A stretch of 64,000 nt of DNA from Xanthomonas sp. Leaf148 (lineage in GTDB: Bacteria > Pseudomonadota > Gammaproteobacteria > Xanthomonadales > Xanthomonadaceae). Below, one piece after another: positions 36,800 through 47,886 of the stretch. The stretch spans positions 1,768,745-1,832,744 of the forward strand of contig NZ_LMOP01000008.1 of assembly GCF_001423585.1 (NCBI RefSeq), in the 5' to 3' direction. The position numbers and the translations under genes were made by a program. The stretch's first letter is position 1, and the number at the start of each line of letters is the position of its first letter. The notes beneath the pieces were generated by a model. The model saw only the letters and a program-made list of their open reading frames with translations, searched no databases and was not told the DNA's origin.

Positions 36800-37600
36800 T
36801 CAATCCAGCGGCCTTACCCGATGCGAGCCGCGCGCCATCAGTCGCAGCGCAACCGAATGCGGCAGCAGGCGCAGTGCGGCATTGACCAGCCGATAGCGCC
36901 AGCCCGGCACCGCCAGCACCTGGCCACGCTCCAATGCGGCGATGCCGTACTCGGCAACTGCATCGGCCTGCAGCCAGGCCCAGCCGGGCAGGGTGGACAT
37001 CGCCTCGCGGGTGCCGGTGACATCGTGGAATTCCGACCACGCAAAGCCCGGGCACAGCGCGCACACCTTCACTGCGCAATCGGCGTTTTCCAGCGCCAGC
37101 GACTCGCTGAAGCGCAACATGAAGCTCTTGCTGGCCGCATACAGCGTCTGCCCATCGGCACTGGGCGTGAGTGCGGCAAATGATGCGACGTTGAGAATGC
37201 GGCCCTGGCCACTGGCGCGGATCATCGGCAACAGCCGCCAGGTCAGCTCGCACACCGCGCCGATCATCACCTGCAGAAAGCGCGCATGCGTGGCCCAGTC
37301 GTTGTGCAGGTAGCGGCCCGGCACGCCGTAGCCGGCGTTGTTGACCAGCGTGCCTACCGTCCAGCCATTGCGCTGGATCTGCGTCACTAGCGCCTCGACC
37401 GCCGCAGGGTCGGCCAAGTCGGCCGGCAGCACCTCTACACGTACCTGCGTGCCCAGTTCGGCGGCCAGCGCCTGTAGTCGGTCCACCCGGCGTGCGGTCA
37501 GGATCAACGGCACGCCCCGTTTGGCGTACGCCCGCGCAATCTCGCGGCCGATCCCGCTGGAGGCGCCGGTTATCAGCGCAAAGACAGGTGAAACGGACAT
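36800..37600 (-). CDS. short-chain dehydrogenase/reductase
   Basis: A 266-residue SDR with cofactor motif TGASSGIG near residue 11, NNAG at about 87-90, catalytic Ser140 (NVASF), Tyr154 and Lys158 (YAASK), all present. AELGTQVRVEVLPADLADP and PGFAWSEFHDVTG resemble SDRs acting on lipid or fatty-acyl groups, but the substrate is unknown. The ATG at 37600 (after AGGAACC) is preferred to one at 37669. Divergent from tpiA with 112 bases between; convergent with the globin-like lipoprotein gene. Confidence 0.88.
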   Translation of the reverse strand: MSVSPVFALITGASSGIGREIARAYAKRGVPLILTARRVDRLQALAAELGTQVRVEVLPADLADPAAVEALVTQIQRNGWTVGTLVNNAGYGVPGRYLHNDWATHARFLQVMIGAVCELTWRLLPMIRASGQGRILNVASFAALTPSADGQTLYAASKSFMLRFSESLALENADCAVKVCALCPGFAWSEFHDVTGTREAMSTLPGWAWLQADAVAEYGIAALERGQVLAVPGWRYRLVNAALRLLPHSVALRLMARGSHRVRPLD

Positions 37601-37712
37601 GGCAGGTTCCTGTTGAACGAGGGGTGGGACATATGGCGGACAGAAGTGTGCCGGTTGCCGACAGGGCATGGGCTATTCTGTCGCCTGTCTTCCACTCAGG
37701 AACCTGCGCCTG

Positions 37713-38468
37713 ATGCGTCGAAAGATCGTTGCTGGAAATTGGAAGCTGCATGGCAGCCGCGCCTTCGCCACCGAACTGGTGGCCCAGGTCGCAGCGCACA
37801 TGCCCCTGGAGGGTGTCGATGTCGTCATCCTGCCGCCACTGCCTTACCTCGGTGACCTGATCGAGGATTTCGAGGCACATCACCTGTCCTTTGGAGCCCA
37901 GGACGTCAGTAGTAATGAGAAGGGCGCCTACACCGGTGAGGTCTCGGCCACGATGCTGGTGGATGTCGGAGCCGACTACGGACTGGTCGGTCACTCCGAG
38001 CGCCGCCAGTACCACCAGGAGAGTAGTGAGCTGGTGGCGCATAAGTTTGCCGCCGCCATCCACGCCGGCTTGATCCCGGTGCTGTGCGTGGGCGAGTCGC
38101 TGGAACAGCGTGAAGCCGGTCAGACTGAGGCAATCCTACGTGCCCAGCTCGAGCCGGTACTGGCATTGGTCGGCAGCGAGGGCTTTGCCCGCGCGGTGCT
38201 GGCCTATGAACCGATCTGGGCCATTGGGACCGGACGGACTGCCAGCCCGGAGCAGGCGCAGGCTGTGCACGCCTTCCTGCGTGGCGAAGTCGCGAAGGCG
38301 GATGCTAGAATTGCCGACTCTCTGCCCATCCTGTATGGGGGCAGTGTCAAGCCCGACAACGCCAGCGAGCTGTTCGCGCAGCCCGACGTCGATGGTGGGC
38401 TTGTCGGAGGCGCCTCCTTGGTGGCCGAAGATTTCCTGGCCATCGCGCGTGCGGCGGCCGCTTGTTAA
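37713..38468 (+). CDS. tpiA: triose-phosphate isomerase
   Basis: Interconverts dihydroxyacetone phosphate and glyceraldehyde-3-phosphate in the cytoplasm. The 251 residues have Asn9 and Lys11 (GNWKLHG), His94 (VGHSERR), Glu166 (AYEPIWAIGTG) and the phosphate-binding YGGSVKPDN and GGLVGGASL near the end. Upstream in-frame codons from 37668 were not used because the ATG at 37713 gives the standard N-terminus MRRKIVAGNWK. It is followed by secG after 33 bases, an order common in gammaproteobacteria. Confidence 0.98.
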   Translation: MRRKIVAGNWKLHGSRAFATELVAQVAAHMPLEGVDVVILPPLPYLGDLIEDFEAHHLSFGAQDVSSNEKGAYTGEVSATMLVDVGADYGLVGHSERRQYHQESSELVAHKFAAAIHAGLIPVLCVGESLEQREAGQTEAILRAQLEPVLALVGSEGFARAVLAYEPIWAIGTGRTASPEQAQAVHAFLRGEVAKADARIADSLPILYGGSVKPDNASELFAQPDVDGGLVGGASLVAEDFLAIARAAAAC

Positions 38469-38501
38469 CCCATTAAGTTTTGTCCGGGGACGGATTTCGA
38501 A

Positions 38502-38975
38502 ATGCTGATGTTGATCCTCAATGTGGTCTACGTGCTGGTCGCGCTGGCGATGATTGCGCTGATCCTGATGCAGCGTGGCGCGGGTGCGGCAGCCGGTTCC
38601 GGCTTCGGTGCCGGCGCGTCTGGCACGGTTTTCGGTTCGCAGGGTGCGTCGAACTTCCTGTCCAAGTCGACCAAGTGGCTGGCGGTGGTGTTTTTCAGCA
38701 TCAGTCTGTTCATGGCGTGGTATGCCACCCACGGTGCCCGTCCGACCGATCAGAACCTGGGTGTGATGTCGCAGTCCGCCACCCCGGCGCCGGCTGCAGC
38801 CGGTGAGTTGACCCAGCCGTTGCCGCAGGCGCCCGCCGCCGGTGCGGTACCGACCGCTCCGTCGCAGCCTGCTCCTGCCGCCGCACCCGCTGCTGCGCCA
38901 GTGCAGTCCGCACCTGCGCCGTCGGCGCCAGCGGCCAGCGAAGAAAACGCTTCAGAACCAGCACAAAAACGCTGA
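38502..38975 (+). CDS. secG: preprotein translocase subunit SecG
   Basis: Small accessory subunit of the SecYEG channel. The first 75 residues are SecG: two membrane helices (ILNVVYVLVALAMIALILMQ and TKWLAVVFFSISLFMAWYAT) flanking GAGAAAGSGFGAGASGTVFG, the conserved glycine-rich loop. Residues 85-157 form a Pro/Ala-rich tail absent from Escherichia coli SecG (110 residues); it would be exposed and likely disordered. It closes the tpiA-secG unit before tRNA-Leu. Confidence 0.95.
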   Translation: MLMLILNVVYVLVALAMIALILMQRGAGAAAGSGFGAGASGTVFGSQGASNFLSKSTKWLAVVFFSISLFMAWYATHGARPTDQNLGVMSQSATPAPAAAGELTQPLPQAPAAGAVPTAPSQPAPAAAPAAAPVQSAPAPSAPAASEENASEPAQKR

Positions 38976-38983
38976 AGCCGGTT

Positions 38984-38989
38984 ACAATA
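38984..38989 (+). promoter_or_regulatory. candidate -10 box for tRNA-Leu
   Basis: TACAAT lies 36 bases before the tRNA-Leu start, just after the secG stop. No good -35 hexamer at the usual spacing, so the tRNA may also be read through from secG. Confidence 0.3.
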
Positions 38990-39024
38990 CGCTGCGCACT
39001 GGGATGCCCAGCGGCGCAACGTAT

Positions 39025-39109
39025 GCCCAGGTGGCGGAATTGGTAGACGCACTACCTTGAGGTGGTAGCGACTTAGGTCGTAGGGGTTCGAGTCCCCTCT
39101 TGGGCACCA
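39025..39109 (+). tRNA. tRNA-Leu (anticodon GAG)
   Basis: An 85-base class II tRNA with encoded CCA. The acceptor stem GCCCAGG pairs with CTTGGGC, the anticodon stem CTACC/GGTAG encloses loop TTGAGGT (anticodon GAG, reading CUC and CUU), a variable arm follows, and the T arm GGGGTTCGAGTCCCC is complete. Confidence 0.97.
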
Positions 39110-39214
39110 TTGTTTGGCTGCAGTTCCTGTGCATTGCGACACGTCGCGCGCAGGGTCTGCCTATACCCCATGCCGGCACGCGGCGCGTGCGGGCAGAGGC
39201 AAGAGAGAATCGCT

Positions 39215-39571
39215 GTGCTGGCCGAATATTTGCCGAGTCTGCTGTTTCTGATCGTCGCCACTGGCATCGGCATCGTGTTGATGCTGATTGGTCGGTTCCT
39301 CGCTCCGCGCAGCCCGGACGCGCGCAAGCTTTCGCCGTACGAGTGTGGCTTCGAGGCATTCGAAGACGCGCGCATGAAGTTCGATGTGCGCTACTACCTC
39401 ATCGCGATCCAGTTCATCGTGTTTGACCTGGAAATTATCTTCATCGTGCCGTGGACGCAGGTGTTCATGGAGATCGGCGCACGTTCGCTGGTCACCATGG
39501 GGCTGTTCGTCGGCATGTTGTTCCTCGGCTTTATCTACGTGTGGAAGAAGGGAGCGCTGGAATGGGAGTGA
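39215..39571 (+). CDS. nuoA: NADH-quinone oxidoreductase subunit A
   Basis: First gene of the nuo operon for complex I, the proton-pumping NADH:quinone oxidoreductase of the inner membrane. The 118-residue membrane subunit has three helices and the family signature [25 protein letters not shown], then [11 protein letters not shown]. The start is GTG after a GAGAG site; the frame is open further upstream through the tRNA-Leu region, which has no protein-coding support. Its end overlaps the nuoB start by 10 bases. Confidence 0.95.
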   Translation: MLAEYLPSLLFLIVATGIGIVLMLIGRFLAPRSPDARKLSPYECGFEAFEDARMKFDVRYYLIAIQFIVFDLEIIFIVPWTQVFMEIGARSLVTMGLFVGMLFLGFIYVWKKGALEWE

Positions 39572-40116
39572 TTCAGACCCTGGATCGTCTGATGACCAAC
39601 CCGATGCCGGAAGGCCGGGTGGAAGACATCCTGCGCCCGGACGGCGAAAACCCGCTGCTCGAGAAGGGCTACGTGACCACCAGCGTCGACGCGCTGTTGA
39701 ACTGGGCGCGGACCGGCTCGATGTGGCCGATGACCTTCGGTCTTGCCTGCTGTGCGGTCGAAATGATGCATGCTGGCGCCTCGCGTCTGGACCTGGATCG
39801 ATACGGCGTGGTGTTTCGCCCGTCGCCGCGCCAGTCCGACGTGATGATCGTCGCCGGTACTTTGGTCAACAAGATGGCCCCGGCGCTGCGCAAGGTCTAC
39901 GACCAGATGCCGGACCCGAAGTGGGTCATCTCGATGGGCAGCTGCGCCAATGGCGGCGGCTACTATCACTATTCGTATTCGGTGGTGCGCGGTTGCGATC
40001 GCATCGTGCCGGTGGACATCTATGTCCCGGGCTGCCCGCCGACCGCCGAGGCGCTGGTCTACGGCATCTTGCAGCTGCAGAAGAAGATCTGGCGTACCCA
40101 GACGATCGCGCGCTGA
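39562..40116 (+). CDS. nuoB: NADH-quinone oxidoreductase subunit B
   Basis: Peripheral-arm subunit that holds cluster N2, the last iron-sulfur centre before quinone. The 184 residues carry the ligand cysteines in [24 protein letters not shown] and [11 protein letters not shown], four in total with the adjacent Cys pair. [16 protein letters not shown] is typical. The start lies inside nuoA. Confidence 0.97.
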   Translation: MGVIQTLDRLMTNPMPEGRVEDILRPDGENPLLEKGYVTTSVDALLNWARTGSMWPMTFGLACCAVEMMHAGASRLDLDRYGVVFRPSPRQSDVMIVAGTLVNKMAPALRKVYDQMPDPKWVISMGSCANGGGYYHYSYSVVRGCDRIVPVDIYVPGCPPTAEALVYGILQLQKKIWRTQTIAR

Positions 40117-40152
40117 TACCCGTCTTCTCCTACCGAGAGCAGCCAAGCCCCC

Positions 40153-40905
40153 ATGGCAGAGCAAGCATCCTCCTTCACTGACCGACTTGCGGCATGTTTC
40201 GCCGGTGCCCAGATCACCGTGGCATTGCCGCGCGGCGAAGTCACGCTGGAAGTCGCCGCGGCCGATTGGCACGCCACCTGTCTGGCGCTGCGTGACGAGC
40301 TCGCTTTCGAGCAGCTCAGCGACCTGTGCGGCGTCGACTACCTGGGTTATGGCAGCGACGAGTGGGATACCGCCGACGTATCCTCGCAGGGCTTCAGTCG
40401 CGGCGTCGAAGGCAAGGGCATCGGGCGTTTTGGTTGGGGTGAATTCCCCAGCCAGGAAGGCTCCACCGGCGCGCATGCGCAGCACATGCCCAAGCAGCGT
40501 TTTGCGGTCGTTGCCCAGCTGATTTCCTACCAGCACAACCAGCGTTTGCGCGTGCGTTGCTACGCACCCGACGAGCAGGTGCCGGTGGTGGCGTCGGTGA
40601 CCGATATCTGGCCGGGCGTGAATTGGTTCGAGCGCGAAGCATTCGACCTGTTCGGCATCGTGTTCGATGGTCACCCGGACCTGCGCCGCATCCTGACCGA
40701 CTATGGATTCGTCGGCCATCCGTTCCGCAAGGATTTCCCGCTGATCGGCAACGTCGAAGTGCGTTACGACGAAGAGCGCAAGCGCGTGGTGTACGAGCCG
40801 GTTACCTCGGTCGAGCCGCGCGTCGGTGTGCCGCGCGTGATTCGCGACGATGCCCGTTATGAGACTGCCGCCGGTGAAGTGGGCAAGTCGGAGACCGCCA
40901 AGTGA
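40153..40905 (+). CDS. nuoC: NADH-quinone oxidoreductase subunit C
   Basis: Peripheral-arm subunit (30-kDa type, 250 residues) with the family signature [20 protein letters not shown] and [15 protein letters not shown]. It is separate from nuoD here, unlike the fused NuoCD of Escherichia coli. The N-terminal 120 residues are less conserved. It overlaps nuoD by four bases (GTGA). Confidence 0.96.
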   Translation: MAEQASSFTDRLAACFAGAQITVALPRGEVTLEVAAADWHATCLALRDELAFEQLSDLCGVDYLGYGSDEWDTADVSSQGFSRGVEGKGIGRFGWGEFPSQEGSTGAHAQHMPKQRFAVVAQLISYQHNQRLRVRCYAPDEQVPVVASVTDIWPGVNWFEREAFDLFGIVFDGHPDLRRILTDYGFVGHPFRKDFPLIGNVEVRYDEERKRVVYEPVTSVEPRVGVPRVIRDDARYETAAGEVGKSETAK

Positions 40906-42209
40906 GTGAGTTCCGCCAGGCAACCGATGCCTTCGCGAGCAATCCTGTCGAAAGCAAGCAGGAAATCCGCAATTACACGATGAACTTCGGCCCGCAGCAT
41001 CCTGCGGCGCACGGCGTGCTGCGTCTGATCCTGGAAATGGACGGCGAGACCGTGGTGCGTGCCGATCCGCATATCGGCCTGCTGCACCGTGGCACCGAGA
41101 AGCTGGCCGAGTCCAAGCCGTTCAACCAGTCGGTTCCGTACATGGATCGCCTGGATTACGTGTCGATGATGTGCAACGAGCACGCCTACGTGCGCGCGAT
41201 CGAGTCCCTGATGGGAATCGAAGCGCCGGAGCGTGCGCAGTACATCCGCACCATGTTCGACGAGATCACCCGCATCAAGAACCACCTGATGTGGGTCGGT
41301 TCCAATGCACTCGATCTGGGTGCGATGGCGGTGATGTTGTACGCGTTCCGTGAGCGCGAAGAATTGATGGACGTGTACGAGGCGGTCAGCGGCGCGCGTA
41401 TGCACGCGGCCTACTACCGCCCGGGTGGCGTGTACCGCGATCTGCCCGATTTCATGCCCAAGTACAAGGAATCGCGCTGGCACAAGGGTGGGGCGCTGAA
41501 GAAGCGCAACGCTGCTCGCGAAGGCACGATGCTGGATTTCCTCGAGGATTTCACCAACACCTTCCCGTCGCGCGTGGACGAATACGAAACGCTGCTGACC
41601 GACAACCGTATCTGGAAGCAGCGTACTGTCGATGTCGGCATCATCAGCCCGGATCTGGCGCGTGCCTGGGGCATGACCGGTCCGATGCTGCGTGGCTCGG
41701 GGATCGAGTGGGATCTGCGCAAGAAGCAGCCGTATGCCAAGTACGACGTGGTGGATTTCGATATCCCGGTCGGCACCAACGGCGACTGCTACGACCGCTA
41801 TCTGGTCCGTGTTGCTGAGATGCGCGAATCCAACCGCATCATCAAGCAATGTGTGAAGTGGCTGAAGGCCAACCCTGGCCCGGTCATGGTCACCAATTTC
41901 AAGGTCGCTCCGCCAAGCCGAGAAGGCATGAAGGACGACATGGAAGCGCTGATCCATCACTTCAAGCTGTTCAGTGAAGGCTATTGCGTGCCGGCCGGCG
42001 AGACCTATTGCGCGGTCGAAGCGCCCAAGGGCGAGTTCGGTTGCTACCTGATGTCCGATGGCGCCAACAAGCCGTTCCGCCTGCATCTGCGCGCGCCCGG
42101 CTTTGCGCATTTGTCGTCGATGGATGCGGTGGTGCGTGGTTATTTGCTGGCCGACGTCGTGGCGATGATCGGTACTTACGATTTGGTTTTCGGTGAGGTT
42201 GACCGATGA
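40902..42209 (+). CDS. nuoD: NADH-quinone oxidoreductase subunit D
   Basis: 49-kDa subunit (435 residues) that forms the quinone-reduction site with NuoB. Family signatures include [34 protein letters not shown], and [13 protein letters not shown], with a conserved C-terminal GAPKGEFG-like [12 protein letters not shown]. The start is GTG within the nuoC stop, and the end overlaps nuoE by ATGA, so nuoC, D and E are translationally coupled. Confidence 0.97.
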   Translation: MSEFRQATDAFASNPVESKQEIRNYTMNFGPQHPAAHGVLRLILEMDGETVVRADPHIGLLHRGTEKLAESKPFNQSVPYMDRLDYVSMMCNEHAYVRAIESLMGIEAPERAQYIRTMFDEITRIKNHLMWVGSNALDLGAMAVMLYAFREREELMDVYEAVSGARMHAAYYRPGGVYRDLPDFMPKYKESRWHKGGALKKRNAAREGTMLDFLEDFTNTFPSRVDEYETLLTDNRIWKQRTVDVGIISPDLARAWGMTGPMLRGSGIEWDLRKKQPYAKYDVVDFDIPVGTNGDCYDRYLVRVAEMRESNRIIKQCVKWLKANPGPVMVTNFKVAPPSREGMKDDMEALIHHFKLFSEGYCVPAGETYCAVEAPKGEFGCYLMSDGANKPFRLHLRAPGFAHLSSMDAVVRGYLLADVVAMIGTYDLVFGEVDR

Positions 42210-42733
42210 AGGCGACGGGTAATTTCGAAGCGGCGCGCGACGTCGATCCGCAGGTGGTGCTGAGCGATAAAACGCGTGCGCACATCGATCATTGGCTGGC
42301 CAAGTTTCCGCCCGATCGCAAGCGTTCGGCGGTGCTGCAGGGCTTGCACGCGGCGCAGGAGCAGAACCAGGGCTGGCTGACCGACGAATTGATCGTTGGC
42401 GTGGCCAAGTATTTGGAACTACCGCCGGTGTGGGCCTATGAGGTAGCCAGCTTCTACTCGATGTTCGAGACCGAGAAGGTCGGCCGCCACAACGTGGCGT
42501 TCTGCACCAACATCAGCTGCTGGCTCAACGGCGCCGAAGATCTGTTGGCGCACGCCGAGAAGAAACTGGGTTGCAAGCTGGGGCAGTCGACGGCCGATGG
42601 CCGCGTCTACCTCAAGCGCGAAGAAGAGTGCCTGGCGGCCTGCTCTGCAGCGCCGATGATGGTCATCAACGGCCACTACCATGAGCACCTGACGAAAGAG
42701 AAGGTCGACGCGCTGCTGGACGGGCTGGAATAA
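42206..42733 (+). CDS. nuoE: NADH-quinone oxidoreductase subunit E
   Basis: 24-kDa subunit (175 residues) with a thioredoxin-like [2Fe-2S] domain (cluster N1a): CTNISC provides the first cysteine pair (C-x4-C) and [13 protein letters not shown] the second (C-x3-C). The helical N-terminus ([20 protein letters not shown]) is typical. It lies three bases before nuoF. Confidence 0.96.
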   Translation: MKATGNFEAARDVDPQVVLSDKTRAHIDHWLAKFPPDRKRSAVLQGLHAAQEQNQGWLTDELIVGVAKYLELPPVWAYEVASFYSMFETEKVGRHNVAFCTNISCWLNGAEDLLAHAEKKLGCKLGQSTADGRVYLKREEECLAACSAAPMMVINGHYHEHLTKEKVDALLDGLE

Positions 42734-42736
42734 GAC

Positions 42737-44071
42737 ATGGCACATCATCACGCACCTACAGGTCCGGTCGGTCCGGCGCCGTTGCCGCATCAGGTCGTTT
42801 ACACGACCCTGCATTACGACACTCCGTGGTCGTACGAGAGCTACCTCAAGACCGGTGGCTACGCAGCGTTGCGCAAGATCCTGGAAGAAAAGATCGCGCC
42901 GGCCGACGTCATCGAAATGGTCAAGGCGTCCAATCTGCGTGGCCGCGGCGGCGCCGGTTTCCCGACCGGTCTGAAGTGGTCGTTCATGCCCAAGGGCACG
43001 ATGCAGAAGTACATCCTGTGCAACTCGGACGAATCCGAGCCGGGAACCTGCAAAGACCGCGACATCCTGCGTTACAACCCGCATTCGGTGGTGGAGGGCA
43101 TGGCGATCGCCTGCTACGCCACCGGCTCGACGGTGGGCTACAACTACCTGCGTGGCGAGTTCCACCACGAGCCGTTCGAAAACTTCGAACTGGCACTGGC
43201 TGATGCGTATGCGAACGGCTGGCTGGGCAAGAACATTCTCGGCAGCGGCGTGGATATCGATATCTACGGTGCGCTGGGTGCTGGCGCGTACATCTGCGGC
43301 GAAGAGACCGCATTGATGGAATCGCTGGAAGGCAAGAAGGGCCAGCCGCGTTACAAGCCGCCGTTCCCGGCGAACTTCGGCCTGTACGGCAAGCCGACCA
43401 CCATCAACAACACCGAGACCTATGCCTCGGTGCCGGCGATCATTCGCAACGGCCCGGAGTGGTTCCTCGGGTTGAGCAAGACCAAGAACGGCGGTCCGAA
43501 GATTTTCTCGGTGTCCGGCTGCGTGCAGAAGGGCGGCAACTTTGAAGTGCCGCTCGGCACCACCTTCGACGAACTGCTGGAAATGGCCGGTGGCCTGCGT
43601 CCGGGCCGCACCCTCAAGGGCGTGGTGCCTGGCGGCGTGTCGATGCCGGTGCTGAAGGCTGATCAGGTTGCCGGTCTGCAGATGGATTACGACACCTTGC
43701 GTGCGCTGGGCACCGGTCTGGGATCGGGCGCCATCGTGGTGCTGGACGACAGCGTGTGCTGCGTGCGTTTTGCCTGCCGCATCTCGCAGTTCTTCCACAA
43801 GGAATCGTGTGGCCAGTGCACCCCGTGCCGCGAAGGCACCGGCTGGATGCACCGCGTGCTGGAGCGCATCGTCGCCGGCAAGGCCACGATGGAAGACCTG
43901 CACCAGCTGCGTACCGTGGCCGGTCAGATCGAAGGGCACACCATCTGCGCGTTCGGTGAAGCGGCAGCGTGGCCGATTCAAGGCTTCCTGCGCCAGTTCT
44001 GGGACGAGTTCGAGTACTACATCGTCAACGGTCGTTCGATCGTCGACACGCACGTCGGAGTGGCCGCATGA
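42737..44071 (+). CDS. nuoF: NADH-quinone oxidoreductase subunit F
   Basis: 51-kDa subunit (444 residues) that binds NADH, FMN and cluster N3. It has the NADH/FMN glycine-rich [34 protein letters not shown], and cluster cysteines in [12 protein letters not shown] plus a distal Cys in [13 protein letters not shown]. The short histidine- and proline-rich start ([10 protein letters not shown]) is species-type variation. Its stop overlaps nuoG by ATGA. Confidence 0.98.
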   Translation: MAHHHAPTGPVGPAPLPHQVVYTTLHYDTPWSYESYLKTGGYAALRKILEEKIAPADVIEMVKASNLRGRGGAGFPTGLKWSFMPKGTMQKYILCNSDESEPGTCKDRDILRYNPHSVVEGMAIACYATGSTVGYNYLRGEFHHEPFENFELALADAYANGWLGKNILGSGVDIDIYGALGAGAYICGEETALMESLEGKKGQPRYKPPFPANFGLYGKPTTINNTETYASVPAIIRNGPEWFLGLSKTKNGGPKIFSVSGCVQKGGNFEVPLGTTFDELLEMAGGLRPGRTLKGVVPGGVSMPVLKADQVAGLQMDYDTLRALGTGLGSGAIVVLDDSVCCVRFACRISQFFHKESCGQCTPCREGTGWMHRVLERIVAGKATMEDLHQLRTVAGQIEGHTICAFGEAAAWPIQGFLRQFWDEFEYYIVNGRSIVDTHVGVAA

Positions 44072-46302
44072 GCGCCCAACCAGTGAACCCGGACGTGCCG
44101 CCGGATCATGTCACCGTCGAAATCGACGGGCAGAGTCTGGTCGTGCCGAAGGGCTCGATGATCATTCAGGCCGCCGACAAGGCCGGCATTCCGATCCCGC
44201 GCTTCTGCTATCACGAGAAGCTGCCGATCGCTGCCAACTGCCGCATGTGTCTGGTGGATGTCGAAAAGTCGCCCAAGCCGTCGCCTGCCTGCGCCACGCC
44301 GGTGATGGATGGCATGAAGATCGCCACGCGCAGCGAAAAGGCGCTGAAGTACCAGCGCAGCGTGATGGAATTTTTGCTGATCAATCACCCGCTGGATTGC
44401 CCGATCTGCGATCAGGGTGGCGAGTGCGAGTTGCAGGACGTCTCGCTCGGCTACGGCCGGTCGGTGAGCCGCTTCAACGAGCGCAAGCGCGTGGTGCAAG
44501 ACGAGGATATCGGTCCGCTGGTCGCCACCGAAATGACTCGCTGCATCCAGTGCACCCGTTGCGTGCGCTTCACTGCAGACATCGCCGGCACCTACGAGCT
44601 GGGTGGCATGTACCGCGGTGAAAACCTGCAGATCGGCACCTACGACGGCAAGCCGCTGACCACCGAAATTTCCGGCAACGTCATCGACGTCTGCCCGGTG
44701 GGCGCGCTGACCAACAAGGTGTTCCAGTTCCGCGCACGTCCGTGGGAATTGATGGCGCGCGAATCGCTGGGTTACCACGATGCGATGGGCTCGAACCTGT
44801 TCCTGCATGTGCGTCGTGGCGAAGTGCTGCGCACCGTGCCGCGCGAGAACGAAGCAGTCAACGAATGCTGGCTGTCCGATCGCGACCGTTACTCGCATCA
44901 GGGTCTGTACGCCGAAGACCGCGCGGGCAAGCCACTGAAGAAGGTCAACGGCGAGTGGACCGAAGTGAGCTGGACCGAAGGTCTGGCTGCTGCGACCCAG
45001 ATCCTGCGTGACAATGCCGGCGATCAGCTTGGCGTGCTGGTGCATCCGTCCACCTCGAACGAGGAAGGCGCGCTGCTGGCACGTCTGGCCGAAGGCCTCG
45101 GCAGCGGCAATCTGGATCACCGGCTGCTCAATCGGGATTTCTCCGACGCTGCGGTTGCCGAAGCCTTTGCAACGCCGCTGGCCGAGATCGAGCAGGCCGA
45201 TGTGGTGGTGTTGTTCGGCACCAACGTGCGTCACGAGCTGCCGTTGCTGCATGCACGTCTGCGCAAGGCGCACATCCAGAACCGCACGCAGATCCATTCG
45301 GTCAACCCGGTCGATTTCGATTTCGCATTCACGCAGGCGAGCCGCGCCGTGGTCGCGCCGTCGCAGCTGGCAAGCGCACTTGACGACGCCGCGCTACGCG
45401 ATGCGGTCAAGGGCGCAACGCGCGCCGTGATCGTGGTTGGTGCATTGGCTGAAAATCATCCGCAGGCGGCGGCACTGCGTGCTGCTGCACGCAACTTTGC
45501 TGCGGCAACGGGCGCTTCGCTGTGCCGTATCCCGCAGGGCGCGAACGCGGTGGGTCTAGTGTCGCAAGGTGTGTTGCCAACAGCGCGTGATGTGGCCGGC
45601 ATGCTGGCGCAGCCGCGTCAGGCGTACGTGCTGTACGGTATCGAGCCGGGCCTGGATTTTGCCGACGCCGCTGCTGCACGCAGCGCGCTGGCCGGTGCCA
45701 AGGTCGTTGCCTTCAGTCAGTTCGCCTGCGCTTCAACGCGCGATGTGGCTGACGTGATCCTGCCGATCGGTGCATTGCCGGAAATCGATGCCTCGTTGAC
45801 CAATCTCGACGGTCGCGTGCAGACGGCGCGTGCCGCAGGCCGCTTGCCGGTCGAAGCGCGCGAAGGCTGGCGTGTGCTGCGTGCGCTGGGTGGCGAGCTG
45901 GGTCTGGCTGGTTTCGAGTTCATCGATCTGGTCGGCCTGCGTGCCGGCATGCAGAATCGCGATGTGCGCCCAGTGGCCTCCGCTCAGCCGCAGGCGACTA
46001 GTGACGGACTGGAAGTCGCAGCGACTGCTGCGATCTACCGCACCGATGCGGTAGTGCGTCGCGCCGCTGCGCTGCAGTCGCATCCGCTCAATATCGCACC
46101 GTGCGTGGCGATGCACCCCGAACAGGCTGCGCAGCTGCAGATCGCCGATGGGCAGATGGTCAAGGTCGGCACCGACGCGGGTAAGGCGACGTTGCCGGTG
46201 GTGCTGGACAAGCGCGTTGCGCCGGGCACGGTGTGGATTGAATCCGGCCATGGCGCAACCGCGCCGCTTGGTGCCGGTCGCGTAACAGTGGTGGCTGCAT
46301 GA
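44068..46302 (+). CDS. nuoG: NADH-quinone oxidoreductase subunit G
   Basis: 75-kDa subunit (744 residues) carrying several iron-sulfur clusters between NuoF and NuoI. The N-terminus has [2Fe-2S] ligands ([22 protein letters not shown]), then the His-Cys ligands ([19 protein letters not shown]) and the 4Fe-4S cysteines [10 protein letters not shown] and DVCPVGAL. The remaining 500 residues are a molybdopterin-oxidoreductase-like fold without a metal site, as in other complex I. The long in-frame extension to 43969 lies inside nuoF. It overlaps nuoH by ATGA. Confidence 0.97.
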   Translation: MSAQPVNPDVPPDHVTVEIDGQSLVVPKGSMIIQAADKAGIPIPRFCYHEKLPIAANCRMCLVDVEKSPKPSPACATPVMDGMKIATRSEKALKYQRSVMEFLLINHPLDCPICDQGGECELQDVSLGYGRSVSRFNERKRVVQDEDIGPLVATEMTRCIQCTRCVRFTADIAGTYELGGMYRGENLQIGTYDGKPLTTEISGNVIDVCPVGALTNKVFQFRARPWELMARESLGYHDAMGSNLFLHVRRGEVLRTVPRENEAVNECWLSDRDRYSHQGLYAEDRAGKPLKKVNGEWTEVSWTEGLAAATQILRDNAGDQLGVLVHPSTSNEEGALLARLAEGLGSGNLDHRLLNRDFSDAAVAEAFATPLAEIEQADVVVLFGTNVRHELPLLHARLRKAHIQNRTQIHSVNPVDFDFAFTQASRAVVAPSQLASALDDAALRDAVKGATRAVIVVGALAENHPQAAALRAAARNFAAATGASLCRIPQGANAVGLVSQGVLPTARDVAGMLAQPRQAYVLYGIEPGLDFADAAAARSALAGAKVVAFSQFACASTRDVADVILPIGALPEIDASLTNLDGRVQTARAAGRLPVEAREGWRVLRALGGELGLAGFEFIDLVGLRAGMQNRDVRPVASAQPQATSDGLEVAATAAIYRTDAVVRRAAALQSHPLNIAPCVAMHPEQAAQLQIADGQMVKVGTDAGKATLPVVLDKRVAPGTVWIESGHGATAPLGAGRVTVVAA

Positions 46303-47390
46303 ACGAATTGCTGTTGAACGTGGTCGACCCTTTGCACCAGTGGTTTCTCGGACTGGGCGATGGCGGCATCTTGTTGTGGACCGTGTTGAAGATCCTGTTG
46401 ATCGCCGTGCCGGTGATCGTCTCGGTGGCCTTCTACGTGGTTTGGGAGCGCAAGCTGATCGGCTGGATGCATGTGCGTCACGGGCCCATGTACGTGGGCA
46501 TGGGCATCTTTCAGGCTTTCGCCGACGTGTTCAAGCTCCTGTTCAAGGAGATCCTGCAGCCCAGCAGCTCGCACAAGGCGATGTTCATCATCGCGCCGCT
46601 GTTGACGCTGGCGCCTGCATTCGCGGCGTGGTCGGTGGTGCCGTTCGATGCGCAGCTGGTGCTGTCCAACGCCAATGTCGGTTTGCTGTATTTGCTGGCG
46701 ATGACCTCGCTGGGCGTTTACGGCATCATCCTGGCGGGCTGGGCATCCAACTCCAAGTACGCGTTTCTGGGCGCGATGCGCTCGGCGGCGCAGGTGGTCA
46801 GCTACGAAATCGCGATGGGGTTTGCGCTGGTCGGCGTCATGATCGCCTCGGGCAGCGTCAACCTGAGCCAGATCGTGTTGGCGCAGGGTGGTAATTCGGG
46901 CTTCTTCGACTGGTTCCTGATTCCGCTGTTCCCGTTGTTCATCGTGTACTGGGTCTCCGGCGTTGCCGAAACCAACCGCGCGCCGTTCGACGTGGTGGAG
47001 GGCGAATCGGAAATCGTCGCCGGCCACATGGTGGAATACTCGGGCGGTGCGTTCGCGCTGTTCTTCCTGGCCGAATACGCCAACATGATCCTGGTCAGCT
47101 TCCTGATCTCGATCTTCTTCCTCGGTGGCTGGCTGAGCCCGATCCAGGGTTGGGTCACAGCGGATATCTCGCCGTGGATCGACTGGGTGTGGAAGGGCGG
47201 TTGGCCGTGGCTGCTGATGAAGGTGTTCTTCTTCGCCAGCGCTTACATCTGGTTCCGTGCCAGCTTCCCGCGCTACCGCTACGACCAGATCATGCGTCTG
47301 GGTTGGAAGGTGTTCATTCCGCTCACGATCGTGTGGATCGCAGTGACGGCGTTGATGGTGTTTTACGGCGTGATCCAGAAGGGCGTGTAA
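46299..47390 (+). CDS. nuoH: NADH-quinone oxidoreductase subunit H
   Basis: Membrane subunit (363 residues) that joins the peripheral and membrane arms at the quinone entry. About eight hydrophobic helices, with the signatures [53 protein letters not shown] and [20 protein letters not shown]. Starts by overlapping nuoG and is followed by nuoI after three bases. Confidence 0.97.
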   Translation: MNELLLNVVDPLHQWFLGLGDGGILLWTVLKILLIAVPVIVSVAFYVVWERKLIGWMHVRHGPMYVGMGIFQAFADVFKLLFKEILQPSSSHKAMFIIAPLLTLAPAFAAWSVVPFDAQLVLSNANVGLLYLLAMTSLGVYGIILAGWASNSKYAFLGAMRSAAQVVSYEIAMGFALVGVMIASGSVNLSQIVLAQGGNSGFFDWFLIPLFPLFIVYWVSGVAETNRAPFDVVEGESEIVAGHMVEYSGGAFALFFLAEYANMILVSFLISIFFLGGWLSPIQGWVTADISPWIDWVWKGGWPWLLMKVFFFASAYIWFRASFPRYRYDQIMRLGWKVFIPLTIVWIAVTALMVFYGVIQKGV

Positions 47391-47393
47391 CCG

Positions 47394-47882
47394 ATGAACA
47401 AGATCACCCATTACTTCAAGAGCCTGCTGCTGCTCGAACTGCTCGCAGGCTTGTGGCTGACGTTTAAGTACACGTTCAAGCCCAAGTACACCGTGCTGTA
47501 TCCGATGGAGAAGTTTCCGCAGTCGCCGCGTTTCCGTGGCCTGCATGCGTTGCGTCGCTACCCCAATGGCGAAGAACGCTGCATTGCCTGCAAGCTGTGC
47601 GAAGCGGTGTGCCCGGCGCTGGCGATCACCATCGACTCGGCCAAGCGCGAGGACGGCTCGCGCCGTACCACGCGTTACGACATCGACTTGTTCAAGTGCA
47701 TCTTCTGCGGCTTCTGTGAAGAAAGCTGCCCGGTGGACTCGATCGTCGAGACGCACATCCTCGAGTACCACTTCGAGAAGCGTGGCGAAAATATTGTCAA
47801 CAAGCCGCAGCTGCTGGCGATCGGAGACCGGCTAGAAGCCGAGATCGCCGAGCGTCGCGCTGCCGATGCCGCCTTCCGTTGA
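47394..47882 (+). CDS. nuoI: NADH-quinone oxidoreductase subunit I
   Basis: TYKY-type ferredoxin subunit (162 residues) with two [4Fe-4S] clusters, N6a and N6b: [12 protein letters not shown] and [12 protein letters not shown], all eight cysteines present. The N-terminal amphipathic segment attaches it to the membrane beside NuoH. The stop precedes nuoJ by four bases. Confidence 0.98.
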   Translation: MNKITHYFKSLLLLELLAGLWLTFKYTFKPKYTVLYPMEKFPQSPRFRGLHALRRYPNGEERCIACKLCEAVCPALAITIDSAKREDGSRRTTRYDIDLFKCIFCGFCEESCPVDSIVETHILEYHFEKRGENIVNKPQLLAIGDRLEAEIAERRAADAAFR

Positions 47883-47886
47883 GGTC

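Noticed and set aside
42419..44053. 544-codon antisense frame over nuoE and nuoF
   Set aside because: Lies opposite intact complex I genes and has no domain.
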